Positions 15,845-22,160 are shown, counted from the stretch's first letter. The stretch is 28,512 nt of DNA from Candidatus Peribacteraceae bacterium (GCA_018061525.1 JAGOUB010000002.1:1-28512); one strand, 5' to 3'. The notes: a model not told the origin generated them from the sequence alone. Numbers and translations: made by a program.

Positions 15845-15873
15845 ACTCTAGGCAAACCCGGCCGCTCAGGAAA
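15845..15873 (-). promoter_or_regulatory. Promoter of the membrane-anchored cupin gene
   Basis: On the minus strand, TTTCCT (-35), 17-nt spacer and TAGAGT (-10). Transcription near 15838 would give a leader of about 46 nt that includes the SD. Confidence 0.45.
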
Positions 15874-15891
15874 GCGCTTTTCACCATTTTC

Positions 15892-15919
15892 TTGACGGCA
15901 AGAAAAACAGGCCTAGACT
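15892..15919 (+). promoter_or_regulatory. Promoter of the small-RNA candidate
   Basis: TTGACG (-35), 16-nt spacer and TAGACT (-10), divergent from the cupin promoter. Transcription should start near 15926, two bases before the first strand of the RNA's closing helix. Confidence 0.65.
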
Positions 15920-15925
15920 CACCGC

Positions 15926-16069
15926 TCAGTGAAGTCCATGTACATTTGCGCCGGCCGCCACCTTTGGAACGTCTTTACGACGAAGGGAGGCGGGCACGTG
16001 TCGCAATAAGGGATTCACTAGGAAACTACGCGACTCACAGCCCCCCTCCGCAAGACAGGGGGGCTTTTT
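15926..16069 (+). ncRNA. Structured RNA candidate of about 145 nt (CsrA-antagonist sRNA or leader/attenuator)
   Basis: Most of the 420-bp gap between the cupin gene and the 443-aa gene is a self-contained unit: promoter, structured RNA, terminator. Complementary segments nest in order. AGTGAA 15928-15933 pairs with TTCACT 16014-16019, and TTGCG 15946-15950 with CGCAA 16002-16006. CCGCC 15955-15959 pairs with GGCGG 15989-15993, CCTT 15961-15964 with AAGG 15983-15986, and CGTC 15970-15973 with GACG 15979-15982. Four GGA triplets (near 15966, 15986, 16011 and 16020) include ones in predicted unpaired bulges or tails, which fits a CsrA-binding RNA. It matches no riboswitch class I could recall. 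Alternatively it is the attenuated leader of the 443-aa gene, whose ATG lies 146 nt past the terminator. From 16070 to 16205 I see nothing clear beyond a possible AT-rich -10 near 16156. Confidence 0.6.
16039..16069 (+). terminator. Intrinsic terminator of the small-RNA candidate
   Basis: AGCCCCCCT (16039-16047) and AGGGGGGCT (16057-16065) form a 9-bp stem with a 9-nt loop, followed by a T-tract ending at 16069. Confidence 0.9.
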
Positions 16070-16215
16070 GGACTCTTACACCACCGCTCACTCGACCTGG
16101 CAGCATGCCGATCCCTCGCGGTCGTCATCCTGCCCGACCGACGCAAAGGAAGGGTTTTTAGAAAGTTAGAACGGTGCACGTCGCACCACACCTCAACCCC
16201 CGATGGAGACCGCAG

Positions 16216-17547
16216 ATGAACACGACCGCCGCCGCCTTCCAGGCTGACCTGGCTGACCTGCTGGACGTCGCGCACCGCTTGCACGAACGCCGCACCGACA
16301 ACGACTACCCCGGCTTCGAGCAGATCGCGACCCTGACCGGCATGCACGGCACGATCAACGAGACCCCCGAGCCGCGCTTCTACTTCGACCGGATGACCGG
16401 CGAGCGCTCGTCCAAGTCGTTCGACGACGCCAAGGACCCCCGCCAGGTGGCGGAGATCCTCGGCCTCGCGCTGAACAACGCCGACACCGCGACCGCCGCC
16501 CTGCTGTACCGCCTCATGGAGCTGAAGCTCAACAACGTCTTCGATGTGGACCTGGTCCACCGCCCCCACATGACTGCGAAGGAGAGCCGGGGCCTGCCCA
16601 GCCGCGTCACCATGTTCCAGGCCGCCAACGGCACCGCCCGCAGCTCCTGGAAGATGAAGGTGACCGACGTCTTCAAGGGTGTGGACCCGACGACGCACGT
16701 GGAAAAGCACGTGCGCTCCAAGGTCCAGATCCTGACGGACGCGTTCGGTGAGGAAGGCAGCCGCTTCGCGCAGCTGCTGTACTCGCTGAACATGGTCATC
16801 CCCGACGAGACGATGCAGCGCCTGCTGGTGGACACGCTCAACCGCAAGGACGAGCTGGTCGTGACCGGGGCGTTCTGCCCGGACTACAGCTACCAGTTGT
16901 CGGGCAACCCGTCCCAGCCCTACTTCTACACCTTCGACTCGGTCGGCCGCGAGGTCGGCCTGGTGGCCCAGCAGTTCGCGCGGGTGTCCGGCCCCCTGTC
17001 CCACGGCCTCTCCAAGCTCGGCATCAAGCACCGGTTCGTCCTGGGCATCGGCGACTTCGAGGGCGACAGCACCGCCATCCTCAAGCGGGTGGGGCTGACG
17101 TACGACGAGTTTACGGCGCGCTGCCAGGACAGCCTCACGGCTTTCCAGGCACAGGTCGGCAGCAGCTTCCCCCTGCAGCTCGAGATGTGCGATCGCGATC
17201 GCTGCAAGGGTCGGCTCCGCCCCTACTGCCAGGAAGCCTTGGATCGTCTGCTCCGGGGTGACTACGGCTACATGGGCGACCTCTACGGGGATCCGGCCCG
17301 GCTGATCACCACCATCATCAGCGAGAACGGCAGCTTCTACCAGCGCTGGTACGGTGGCCTGACGACGGACGAGATCAAGGTGAAGGTCCTCGAACAGGGG
17401 GCGGAATACGCCGCCCTGGCGAGGATCTACGCCGAAGACTTCGGGGGTGGCAACATCCTCGTGCTCTCGGGCGATCGCCCGCTCATGCACGCCTTCGACG
17501 CCTTGTACGTCAAGACCCCGACCCTTTGCGTGAAGCGGGTGTACTGA
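16216..17547 (+). CDS. Unrecognised 443-aa soluble protein of the csrA island
   Basis: A complete gene with a clear SD (GGAG, 7 nt before the ATG at 16216). No signal peptide or membrane helix is seen. I cannot assign a family. Visible blocks are an N-terminal helical region (ALNNADTATAALLYRLMELK), a strand-turn segment VVTGAFCPDYSY (Cys221), LSHGLSKLGIKHRF, a strand-loop LGIGDFEGDS (about 276-285), a cysteine cluster CDRDRCKGRLRPYC (Cys325, Cys330, Cys338) and a C-terminal block LSGDRPLMHAFDALY ending CVKRVY. The alternation of strands and acidic loops suggests an alpha/beta enzyme, and the cysteines could bind zinc or an iron-sulfur cluster; both are guesses. A 13-bp hairpin follows the gene. 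It lies downstream of the structured RNA, which might control it, and its GGA-containing SD makes it a possible CsrA target. Confidence 0.85.
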   Translation: MNTTAAAFQADLADLLDVAHRLHERRTDNDYPGFEQIATLTGMHGTINETPEPRFYFDRMTGERSSKSFDDAKDPRQVAEILGLALNNADTATAALLYRLMELKLNNVFDVDLVHRPHMTAKESRGLPSRVTMFQAANGTARSSWKMKVTDVFKGVDPTTHVEKHVRSKVQILTDAFGEEGSRFAQLLYSLNMVIPDETMQRLLVDTLNRKDELVVTGAFCPDYSYQLSGNPSQPYFYTFDSVGREVGLVAQQFARVSGPLSHGLSKLGIKHRFVLGIGDFEGDSTAILKRVGLTYDEFTARCQDSLTAFQAQVGSSFPLQLEMCDRDRCKGRLRPYCQEALDRLLRGDYGYMGDLYGDPARLITTIISENGSFYQRWYGGLTTDEIKVKVLEQGAEYAALARIYAEDFGGGNILVLSGDRPLMHAFDALYVKTPTLCVKRVY

Positions 17548-17596
17548 TTTCGCCACCATGAGGTGGCTCCGACAAACCAGCTGCTCCGGCAGCACC

Positions 17597-17626
17597 ATCC
17601 CCCAGACGGGCAACCGTCTGGGGGAT
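17597..17626 (+). terminator. 13-bp hairpin with GCAA tetraloop after the 443-aa gene
   Basis: ATCCCCCAGACGG (17597-17609) and CCGTCTGGGGGAT (17614-17626) are perfectly complementary around a GNRA-type loop GCAA. No T-run follows, so it may be a weak terminator or a 3'-end stabiliser. A smaller hairpin (GCCACC/GGTGGC, 17552-17567) precedes it. Confidence 0.55.
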
Positions 17627-17640
17627 CACTTCCCTCCCTT

Positions 17641-17649
17641 TGCTACACT
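17641..17649 (+). promoter_or_regulatory. Extended -10 promoter of the M24 peptidase gene
   Basis: TGC plus TACACT, with 8 nt to the ATG at 17658. This predicts a nearly leaderless mRNA; no good -35 is visible. Confidence 0.5.
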
Positions 17650-17657
17650 CCCCACAT

Positions 17658-18782
17658 ATGGCCCTCCCCCAACTCCTCGTCGACGCTTCCAGTCCCGAGA
17701 TCCGCGCGCGCACCGGACTGACCGCGCCGGACGTGTTCCTGTACCTCAGAGATGCCGCTGGCAACGACAGCGCCTACTTTGACGCCCGGGAATACGGCGT
17801 GCAGCAAGAGCGCCTCAAGGCACTCGGCAGCACCCTGAACCTCATCAAGCTGGAGCCCTACCTGGAGAAGGCCGAGAGTATCGACGTGCCGGCCACGCAG
17901 CAGCAGCGCGCGCTCATCGCCATCCTGCGCGAGCAGGGCACCAAGGAGCTGGCCGTCTCGGCCGCACTCCCCTACGGCTGGGCCACCGCCCTGCAGGCCG
18001 CGGGCATTGTGCTCTCCATCCACGACTTCGCGCGCGAGCAGCGCCACAAGACCGAGCAGCAGCTCGGCTTCATGGACAAGGCTCAGCGCGTCACCGAGGG
18101 GGCCTACGACTTGGTCCGCAAAATCCTGGCCGACAGCACGATCGAGGGCTCCAAGATCATCCACAACGGCAAGCCCCTCACGAGCGAGTGGGTGAAGGCG
18201 CAGGTGCAGCTCTATTTCATCGAGCGCAACTTCAGCAACCCCCACGGCATGATCGTGGCCTCCGGCGAGCAGGCCGCACGCCCGCACGACGACGGCCACG
18301 GCGAACTCTTGGCCAACAGCACCATCATCGTCGACATCTTCCCGATGGATAACGTCACCGGCTACTACGCCGACATGACGCGCACGTACGTGAAGGGCAC
18401 GCCCTCCGCCGACGCGCTCGCCATCCACACGGCCGTGCAGGAGGTGCAGAAAATCGTCCTCGATCAGATCCAGGTCGGCTCGGTCTGCGGCGATATCTAT
18501 GCCCTCACTGTCGAGGAATTTAAGAAGCGCGGCTTCGAGAGCGGCAGCGAGAAAGGCTTCATGCACCGCACCGGCCACGGGCTGGGCCTGTCGGTCCACG
18601 AGGACCCGAGCCTCGGCAAAGGCTGGAAGGACACGATGGAGCCCGGCATGGTCACCACCGTCGAGCCCGGCCTCTACTACCCCGGCATCGGCGGTAGCCG
18701 CATTGAGGACGTGGTCGTCTTCCACCAAGACGGCCGCAAGGAGAACATCACGCGCTATCCCAGCGACCTCATCATCCCCTGA
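17658..18782 (+). CDS. M24-family aminopeptidase (Xaa-Pro peptidase type)
   Basis: Cytoplasmic metallopeptidase of the pita-bread fold, expected to remove N-terminal residues, probably before proline. The 374-aa protein has a creatinase-like N-terminal domain (about 1-135). The catalytic domain contains all five metal ligands in order: Asp226 (IVDIFP), Asp239 (YYADMTRTY), His307 (HRTGHGLGLSVHE), Glu336 (TTVEPGLY) and Glu350 (SRIEDVV). The set is complete, so activity is likely. Methionine aminopeptidase is less likely because of the N-terminal domain. The ATG at 17658 is 8 nt after an extended -10 box. The cupin gene follows after 19 nt on the same strand and is probably cotranscribed. Confidence 0.9.
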   Translation: MALPQLLVDASSPEIRARTGLTAPDVFLYLRDAAGNDSAYFDAREYGVQQERLKALGSTLNLIKLEPYLEKAESIDVPATQQQRALIAILREQGTKELAVSAALPYGWATALQAAGIVLSIHDFAREQRHKTEQQLGFMDKAQRVTEGAYDLVRKILADSTIEGSKIIHNGKPLTSEWVKAQVQLYFIERNFSNPHGMIVASGEQAARPHDDGHGELLANSTIIVDIFPMDNVTGYYADMTRTYVKGTPSADALAIHTAVQEVQKIVLDQIQVGSVCGDIYALTVEEFKKRGFESGSEKGFMHRTGHGLGLSVHEDPSLGKGWKDTMEPGMVTTVEPGLYYPGIGGSRIEDVVVFHQDGRKENITRYPSDLIIP

Positions 18783-18801
18783 TCCCCTTTCCCCAACCCC
18801 C

Positions 18802-19149
18802 ATGTCGAACGTCTACTTTCCGAAGGACCAAGCCAAGAAGTACAACATCGACGGCGGCGAGTGCTACCTCTACCCCGACTGCCCCACCGGCCGCCTCTCG
18901 TGCGCCTACGTCATCCAGGACGGCCGCTACCCCGTGCAGGGCCGCAAGGTGAACAAAACCTGTACCGAGGCCATGTTCATCATCGACGGCGAATACACGA
19001 TGGACCTGGGCAGCGAGATCCTGAAGCTTAAGGCCCACGACGTCGTCTACGTCACGCCCGGCACGCCCTACTCCATGGAGGGCAAGGGCACGAGCTTCGT
19101 CTTCATTGAGCCCAAGTGGGACTCGGCCCAGAACGTGGCGACCGAGTGA
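18802..19149 (+). CDS. Soluble cupin-domain protein (paralog of the membrane-anchored cupin)
   Basis: A 115-aa cytoplasmic single-domain cupin. It shares a conserved frame with the protein at 15322-15792: a GGECYLYPDCPTGRLS Cys-containing block, VIQDGRYPVQGRKVN, CTEAMFIIDGEYTM, LKAHDVVYVTPGTPYSMEGKG and FIEPKWDSAQN. The N-terminal membrane anchor of the paralog is absent. Metal-binding His/Glu motifs of classic cupins are not obvious. The start ATG follows a C/T-rich stretch (CCCCTTTCCCCAACCCCC), not an SD, whereas its paralog has a purine SD. It lies 19 nt after the M24 peptidase gene and meets the HNH-type gene tail to tail with a 3-nt gap. The ligand is unknown. Confidence 0.82.
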   Translation: MSNVYFPKDQAKKYNIDGGECYLYPDCPTGRLSCAYVIQDGRYPVQGRKVNKTCTEAMFIIDGEYTMDLGSEILKLKAHDVVYVTPGTPYSMEGKGTSFVFIEPKWDSAQNVATE

Positions 19150-19152
19150 GGC

Positions 19153-19920
19153 TCAGGCCTGCCTCTGGCCGCAACTATCGATAGATTCCGCCCGGCGGCG
19201 CTGCACCTCATGGCGCCACTGCTGGTAATCCTGCAAGTCATCGAGCGATGGCTTCAGCCGATGGCGCTGGCGTTCGACGGCATCAAGATGGCCGAACACG
19301 ATATCGAGCAACCGGCGCTGCTGTGCCTCGCCCTGCCGTTCGGCCTTGGCGCCCTTGAGCACATCGAGGAGATCGGAACGGACGCCGGGCAGGATCGGCT
19401 TGGACCAGGCGATCTGGCCGTTATGCTGATCGTGCTCGAGCAGAATCTGGCGGATATGCTCAGCGGGATCAACCGTTTGGAAGAAGCCCTGGAAAGCATC
19501 GGAAATCCTGGCCGCGTCCTGGCTTAGGTCGGTACTGCCGGAGAGCGAGCCCACCACGCGGTCAGCCAGGCGAAGCTCCTCGCTCATGTGGCTCCAACGA
19601 TGGATGCGATGGCGGGTGGCATTACGGAGACCGTCGGCGCGTTGACTGGGAATGAGCAACGCTTTCGACTCATAGATGCCGGCCAGGTCGTTCGGCTTTA
19701 GGATGGAGAGGCCGTCCTCGACGACGCTCGGCGGCAGCGACAGCCGCAGTCGGGTGGCGCGCACAAGCAAGAGATGGCGAATGAGGCCGTCGGGCGTGGG
19801 ATGCCCCACGATGCCGTGCCAATCGTTGTGGCGCTGTTCGTCGACGGTGGTGAGGTTGGTGGAATGGGACGAGCCGCCATGCGAACGCGGCAGCCCATGA
19901 TGCTCATTGCGGGGAGACAT
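19153..19920 (-). CDS. HNH-motif protein with unrecognised C-terminal region
   Basis: A 255-aa protein with an HNH-like block at the very N-terminus: NEHHGLPRSHGGSS, then NL, then HNDWHGIVGH. This resembles H-H-x-P-R-S-x-GG...N-L...H of HNH nucleases. The zinc-binding CxxC knuckles found in many HNH enzymes are absent. The remaining 200 residues are charged and helical (LRLADRVVGSLSGS, DPAEHIRQILLEHDQ, HLDAVERQRHRLKPSLDD) and match nothing I know. The open frame reaches 20130, but that stretch is tRNA-Tyr. The ATG at 19920 is chosen because a promoter (TTGCCA-17-TTTACT) lies 8 nt upstream. It could be a small nuclease or a degenerate HNH protein used for RNA or DNA binding. Confidence 0.7.
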   Translation of the reverse strand: MSPRNEHHGLPRSHGGSSHSTNLTTVDEQRHNDWHGIVGHPTPDGLIRHLLLVRATRLRLSLPPSVVEDGLSILKPNDLAGIYESKALLIPSQRADGLRNATRHRIHRWSHMSEELRLADRVVGSLSGSTDLSQDAARISDAFQGFFQTVDPAEHIRQILLEHDQHNGQIAWSKPILPGVRSDLLDVLKGAKAERQGEAQQRRLLDIVFGHLDAVERQRHRLKPSLDDLQDYQQWRHEVQRRRAESIDSCGQRQA

Positions 19921-19928
19921 CTGCCCAC

Positions 19929-19957
19929 AGTAAAAACCTCCCTCATCTTCCTGGCAA
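19929..19957 (-). promoter_or_regulatory. Promoter of the HNH-type gene
   Basis: On the minus strand, TTGCCA (-35), 17-nt spacer and TTTACT (-10), then 8 nt to the ATG. It lies between the 3' end of tRNA-Tyr and the gene. Confidence 0.55.
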
Positions 19958-19970
19958 CTTGATTCGAGAA

Positions 19971-20056
19971 TGGTGGGCCGAGAAGGATTTGCACCTTCGA
20001 AGGCATAAGCCACCTGATTTACAGTCAGGCCCGTTTGACTACTTCGGTATCGACCC
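19971..20056 (-). tRNA. tRNA-Tyr (anticodon GUA)
   Basis: An 86-nt class II tRNA. The acceptor GGGTCGA pairs with TCGGCCC (one G-U), then discriminator A and an encoded CCA. The anticodon loop is CTGTAAA with GTA at 20020-20022 (complement). A long variable arm and a T-arm GAAGG/CCTTC follow. Confidence 0.95.
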
Positions 20057-20101
20057 ACACGGTTGCCGGAGGACAAGGAAAGAACGCGACTGAGCCGCCA
20101 G

Positions 20102-20130
20102 ATCCTACGTGAAAAGAGAGGACCGCTCAA
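20102..20130 (-). promoter_or_regulatory. Promoter of tRNA-Tyr
   Basis: On the minus strand, TTGAGC (-35), 17-nt spacer and TAGGAT (-10). Transcription near 20095 leaves a 5' leader of about 39 nt before the tRNA. Confidence 0.55.
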
Positions 20131-20138
20131 TCCCCTTC

Positions 20139-20147
20139 TGCTAGGGT
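20139..20147 (+). promoter_or_regulatory. Extended -10 promoter of the 84-aa membrane protein gene
   Basis: TGC plus TAGGGT, with 6 nt to the ATG at 20154, predicting a leaderless mRNA. It lies close to, and divergent from, the tRNA-Tyr promoter. Confidence 0.45.
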
Positions 20148-20153
20148 TATGGC

Positions 20154-20408
20154 ATGCAGAAACTCTGGTTCCGCGCCAAGCGCTACGGCTACGGCTGGAC
20201 GCCTGCCACCTGGGAAGGCTGGCTCGTGACCCTGGCGGCCATCGCGCTCTACCTGCTGCCCTCGGCGGTCTTGACCGCCTGGTACCCCGACAACCTGCCG
20301 CCGACTGCGCTGATCGGCTTCTTTGCCTGGATGACCGTGGTCTCCGTCGTGCTCATCTGGATCGCCGCCAAGACGGGCGAGCCGGCCCGCTGGCGCTGGG
20401 GAAACTGA
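20154..20408 (+). CDS. 84-aa two-helix membrane protein, unknown function
   Basis: A small basic membrane protein with an N-terminal motif FRAKRYGYGWTPATWEGW and two predicted helices: LVTLAAIALYLLPSAVL (about 24-40) and ALIGFFAWMTVVSVVLIWIA (about 52-71). It ends RWRWGN. Both ends are rich in Arg, Lys and Trp, so a hairpin with both termini in the cytoplasm is likely. I do not know a function. The ATG sits 6 nt after an extended -10 box. The dGTPase-like gene 57 nt downstream has its own promoter. Confidence 0.72.
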   Translation: MQKLWFRAKRYGYGWTPATWEGWLVTLAAIALYLLPSAVLTAWYPDNLPPTALIGFFAWMTVVSVVLIWIAAKTGEPARWRWGN

Positions 20409-20423
20409 GCGTCCGCCTGCTCG

Positions 20424-20452
20424 TTGCCCACCGTCGGCCGGACTCCTATGCT
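20424..20452 (+). promoter_or_regulatory. Promoter of the dGTPase-like gene
   Basis: TTGCCC (-35), 17-nt spacer and TATGCT (-10). The predicted start near 20459 leaves a leader of about 7 nt before the ATG at 20466. Confidence 0.6.
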
Positions 20453-20465
20453 GACGGGCCAACCT

Positions 20466-21710
20466 ATGCTCAACCACGACTCGCTCATCGCCGCCCACGA
20501 TTCCATCCTGCAGCCCTACGCCGTAAAGCACGCGGACGGGCTCGGTCGCATGCACGAGGAGAGTGGCAAGATGGAGGATCTCCGCCTGCGCTTCGCCATC
20601 GACGTGGGGCGCATCGTCCACAGCAAGTTCTACCGCGATCTGGACGGGAAGGCGCAGGTCTACAGCGCCATCTCGCCGCAGAAGCTCACCACCCGCGGCA
20701 CGCACACCAGCGAGGTCGTTTTCCTTAGCCGAAGCCTGGCGCGCGGACTCCGCCTGAACGAGGACCTGGCCGAGGCCATCGCCGCCGGCCACGACCTGGG
20801 CCATCCGCCGTTCGGCCACAAGGGCGAGCAGGCGCTCAGTGCTTGGTTGTTGGAAAATGGGTCCGAGGGCGGATTCGAGCACAACCAGCAGACGCTGCGC
20901 ATCGTCGAGCTGCTGGCCGGCAACCGCACCCAGCACCGCGGCCTCAACTTGAACCTCGAGACGCTCCACGGCCTCGACAAGCACGCCGCTCGCGCGGACG
21001 GCGACGGCCACACGCTGGAGGCGCAGATGGTGAACAAGGCTGACCGCATCTCGTACCTGCCGCGCGACATCGACGACGCGCTCCGCCTGGGAATCATCTC
21101 GCTGGCCGATCTGCGCTCGCAGCCGCTCGTAGACGAAGCCTTCGATGTGGGCGGCGCCAACGAGAACCGCATCTGCTCGCACCTCATCCACCTGCTGGCC
21201 AACGACCTGCAGCAGGAGACGACCCGACGCATTGTCTCGATGGGCATCAAGACGCTGGAAGACGTGCGCCACGCCACCGAGAAGGTCGTCGAGCTCTCAC
21301 CCGAGCGCGCCGTCCAGGTCCGCAACCTGGTCGAGTTCATGTACCAGATGATGTACACCTCGCAGGACGAGAAGGGCTACCGCCAGTCGGTCGGCGTGGT
21401 GATCGCGACGCTGGCGGACTACCTGCGCCGCCATCCCTCCAAGGCCGTGAAGCAGTTCGAGGAGCTCTCGTGCCTGGAGACGCCGAAGCTCCGCCGGCTG
21501 GAGGGCGTGAAGGACACGATCGCTTCCATGACCGACGCCGAGGCGCTCAAGGCCGTGCAGACGGGGCCCGGCATCGCCGACCGCCACGTCCGCCGCATCC
21601 AGACGATCTATGGTCGCAAGCCCAAGCGGACGACGGCCACAACCAACGCCACGCAGAACGACCGACACCGCAATGGAGCGTCGCCGACCGATCCACAGTC
21701 AACCGCCTGA
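20466..21710 (+). CDS. dgt: HD-domain dNTP triphosphohydrolase (dGTPase-like)
   Basis: Cytoplasmic enzyme of the deoxyguanosine triphosphate triphosphohydrolase family, which splits dNTPs into nucleoside and triphosphate and so controls dNTP pools. The 414-aa protein carries the HD-domain metal ligands: His80 (GTHTSEV), His109-Asp110 (GHDLGHPPFGHKGE), and a distal Asp in YLPRDIDDALRLG near residue 201. The substrate-region motif EHNQQTLRIVELL is also present. The C-terminus after about residue 370 is low-complexity (TTATTNATQNDRHRNG). Upstream start codons at 20424 and 20448 lie within the promoter, so ATG 20466 (MLNHDSLIAAHD) is preferred. Substrate preference cannot be read from sequence. 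Confidence 0.9.
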   Translation: MLNHDSLIAAHDSILQPYAVKHADGLGRMHEESGKMEDLRLRFAIDVGRIVHSKFYRDLDGKAQVYSAISPQKLTTRGTHTSEVVFLSRSLARGLRLNEDLAEAIAAGHDLGHPPFGHKGEQALSAWLLENGSEGGFEHNQQTLRIVELLAGNRTQHRGLNLNLETLHGLDKHAARADGDGHTLEAQMVNKADRISYLPRDIDDALRLGIISLADLRSQPLVDEAFDVGGANENRICSHLIHLLANDLQQETTRRIVSMGIKTLEDVRHATEKVVELSPERAVQVRNLVEFMYQMMYTSQDEKGYRQSVGVVIATLADYLRRHPSKAVKQFEELSCLETPKLRRLEGVKDTIASMTDAEALKAVQTGPGIADRHVRRIQTIYGRKPKRTTATTNATQNDRHRNGASPTDPQSTA

Positions 21711-21723
21711 CCGGGCCGCACGC

Positions 21724-22068
21724 TCAGTGCGCGACGTAGCCCCACTCGCTCTGCCACTGCTGCATGTCGGCGATCTCCTTCTGCTGGGAAGTGAGGATGG
21801 CTTCGGCAAGCGCCTTGATTTCAGGATGCTTCGCGTTGGCGGCGGCAAGCTCGGCCATGTCCACCGCGCCCTGATGGTGCGGGATCATCATCTCCAGAAA
21901 AGCGGCATCAAAGGCGTCGCCTGACTTTCCCTCGAGCGCGGCCGTCATCTGGTCCATCGTCACGTCGCCGTGGCTGTCCATATCATGATCCATCGCGATC
22001 TCTTGACTGCCGGCACAGGCAGCGAGGGCAAGGATCGGGACAAGCAAGAGCAGGCGGGACGGGCGCAT
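21724..22068 (-). CDS. DUF305 lipoprotein
   Basis: A 114-aa exported protein. The signal peptide LLLLVPILALAAC carries a lipobox (LAAC, Cys18), so it should be lipidated and face outward. The mature part contains the DUF305 hallmark MMIPHHQGAVDMAELA with its His pair, then KALAEAILTSQQKEIADMQQW. The linker before it has several Met, His and Asp residues (MDHDMDSHGDVTMDQM), which suggests metal binding, perhaps copper, as proposed for some DUF305 proteins. The ATG is preceded by a C/T-rich leader (CTCTTCCCCTCCATCTT). It is convergent with the dGTPase-like gene and divergent from the DUF1761 gene. Confidence 0.88.
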   Translation of the reverse strand: MRPSRLLLLVPILALAACAGSQEIAMDHDMDSHGDVTMDQMTAALEGKSGDAFDAAFLEMMIPHHQGAVDMAELAAANAKHPEIKALAEAILTSQQKEIADMQQWQSEWGYVAH

Positions 22069-22093
22069 AAGATGGAGGGGAAGAGATGCTCAA

Positions 22094-22123
22094 AGCCTAG
22101 CCCTCGGGCGGGCCAGCGGGCAA
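22094..22123 (-). promoter_or_regulatory. Promoter of the DUF305 lipoprotein gene
   Basis: On the minus strand, TTGCCC (-35), 18-nt spacer and TAGGCT (-10). The leader is about 20 nt and pyrimidine-rich. Confidence 0.45.
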
Positions 22124-22128
22124 TACGC

Positions 22129-22134
22129 TAGAGT
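22129..22134 (+). promoter_or_regulatory. Possible -10 box of the DUF1761 gene
   Basis: TAGAGT, next to the divergent DUF305 promoter. Transcription near 22141 would give a 20-nt leader ending CCCCTCCCTCTCC. Confidence 0.35.
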
Positions 22135-22160
22135 GGACACATTCGTTCCCCTCCCTCTCC

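Noticed and set aside
15938..16009. 23-codon frame (starts MYICAGRH) inside the small-RNA candidate, possibly a leader peptide
   Set aside because: It has no SD, overlaps the nested helices, and shows no run of regulatory codons. It cannot be excluded without comparative data.
15926..16069. Known riboswitch (c-di-GMP, SAM/SAH, fluoride, guanidine, cobalamin) or 4.5S/6S RNA
   Set aside because: I compared remembered consensus elements by eye and none fitted. A covariance-model search is needed for a real test.
16216..17547. Cyclodipeptide synthase or another Rossmann-like tRNA-dependent enzyme for the 443-aa protein
   Set aside because: The strand-loop blocks are only superficially similar; the family's key motifs are not seen.
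16018..17613. 531-aa antisense frame opposite the 443-aa gene
   Set aside because: Val/Leu/Gln/His-rich shadow composition. The plus-strand gene has an SD and motif structure, and the antisense frame runs through a terminator and the flanking hairpin.
17643..18803. 386-aa antisense frame opposite the M24 peptidase
   Set aside because: The plus-strand frame has all five metal ligands in order; the antisense is a shadow.
19971..20056. Attachment site of an integrated element at tRNA-Tyr
   Set aside because: No duplicate of the tRNA 3' end and no integrase gene were found within the window.
19921..20130. N-terminal extension of the HNH-type protein through the tRNA-Tyr region
   Set aside because: The sequence is a complete tRNA on the same strand, and a promoter lies between it and the ATG at 19920.
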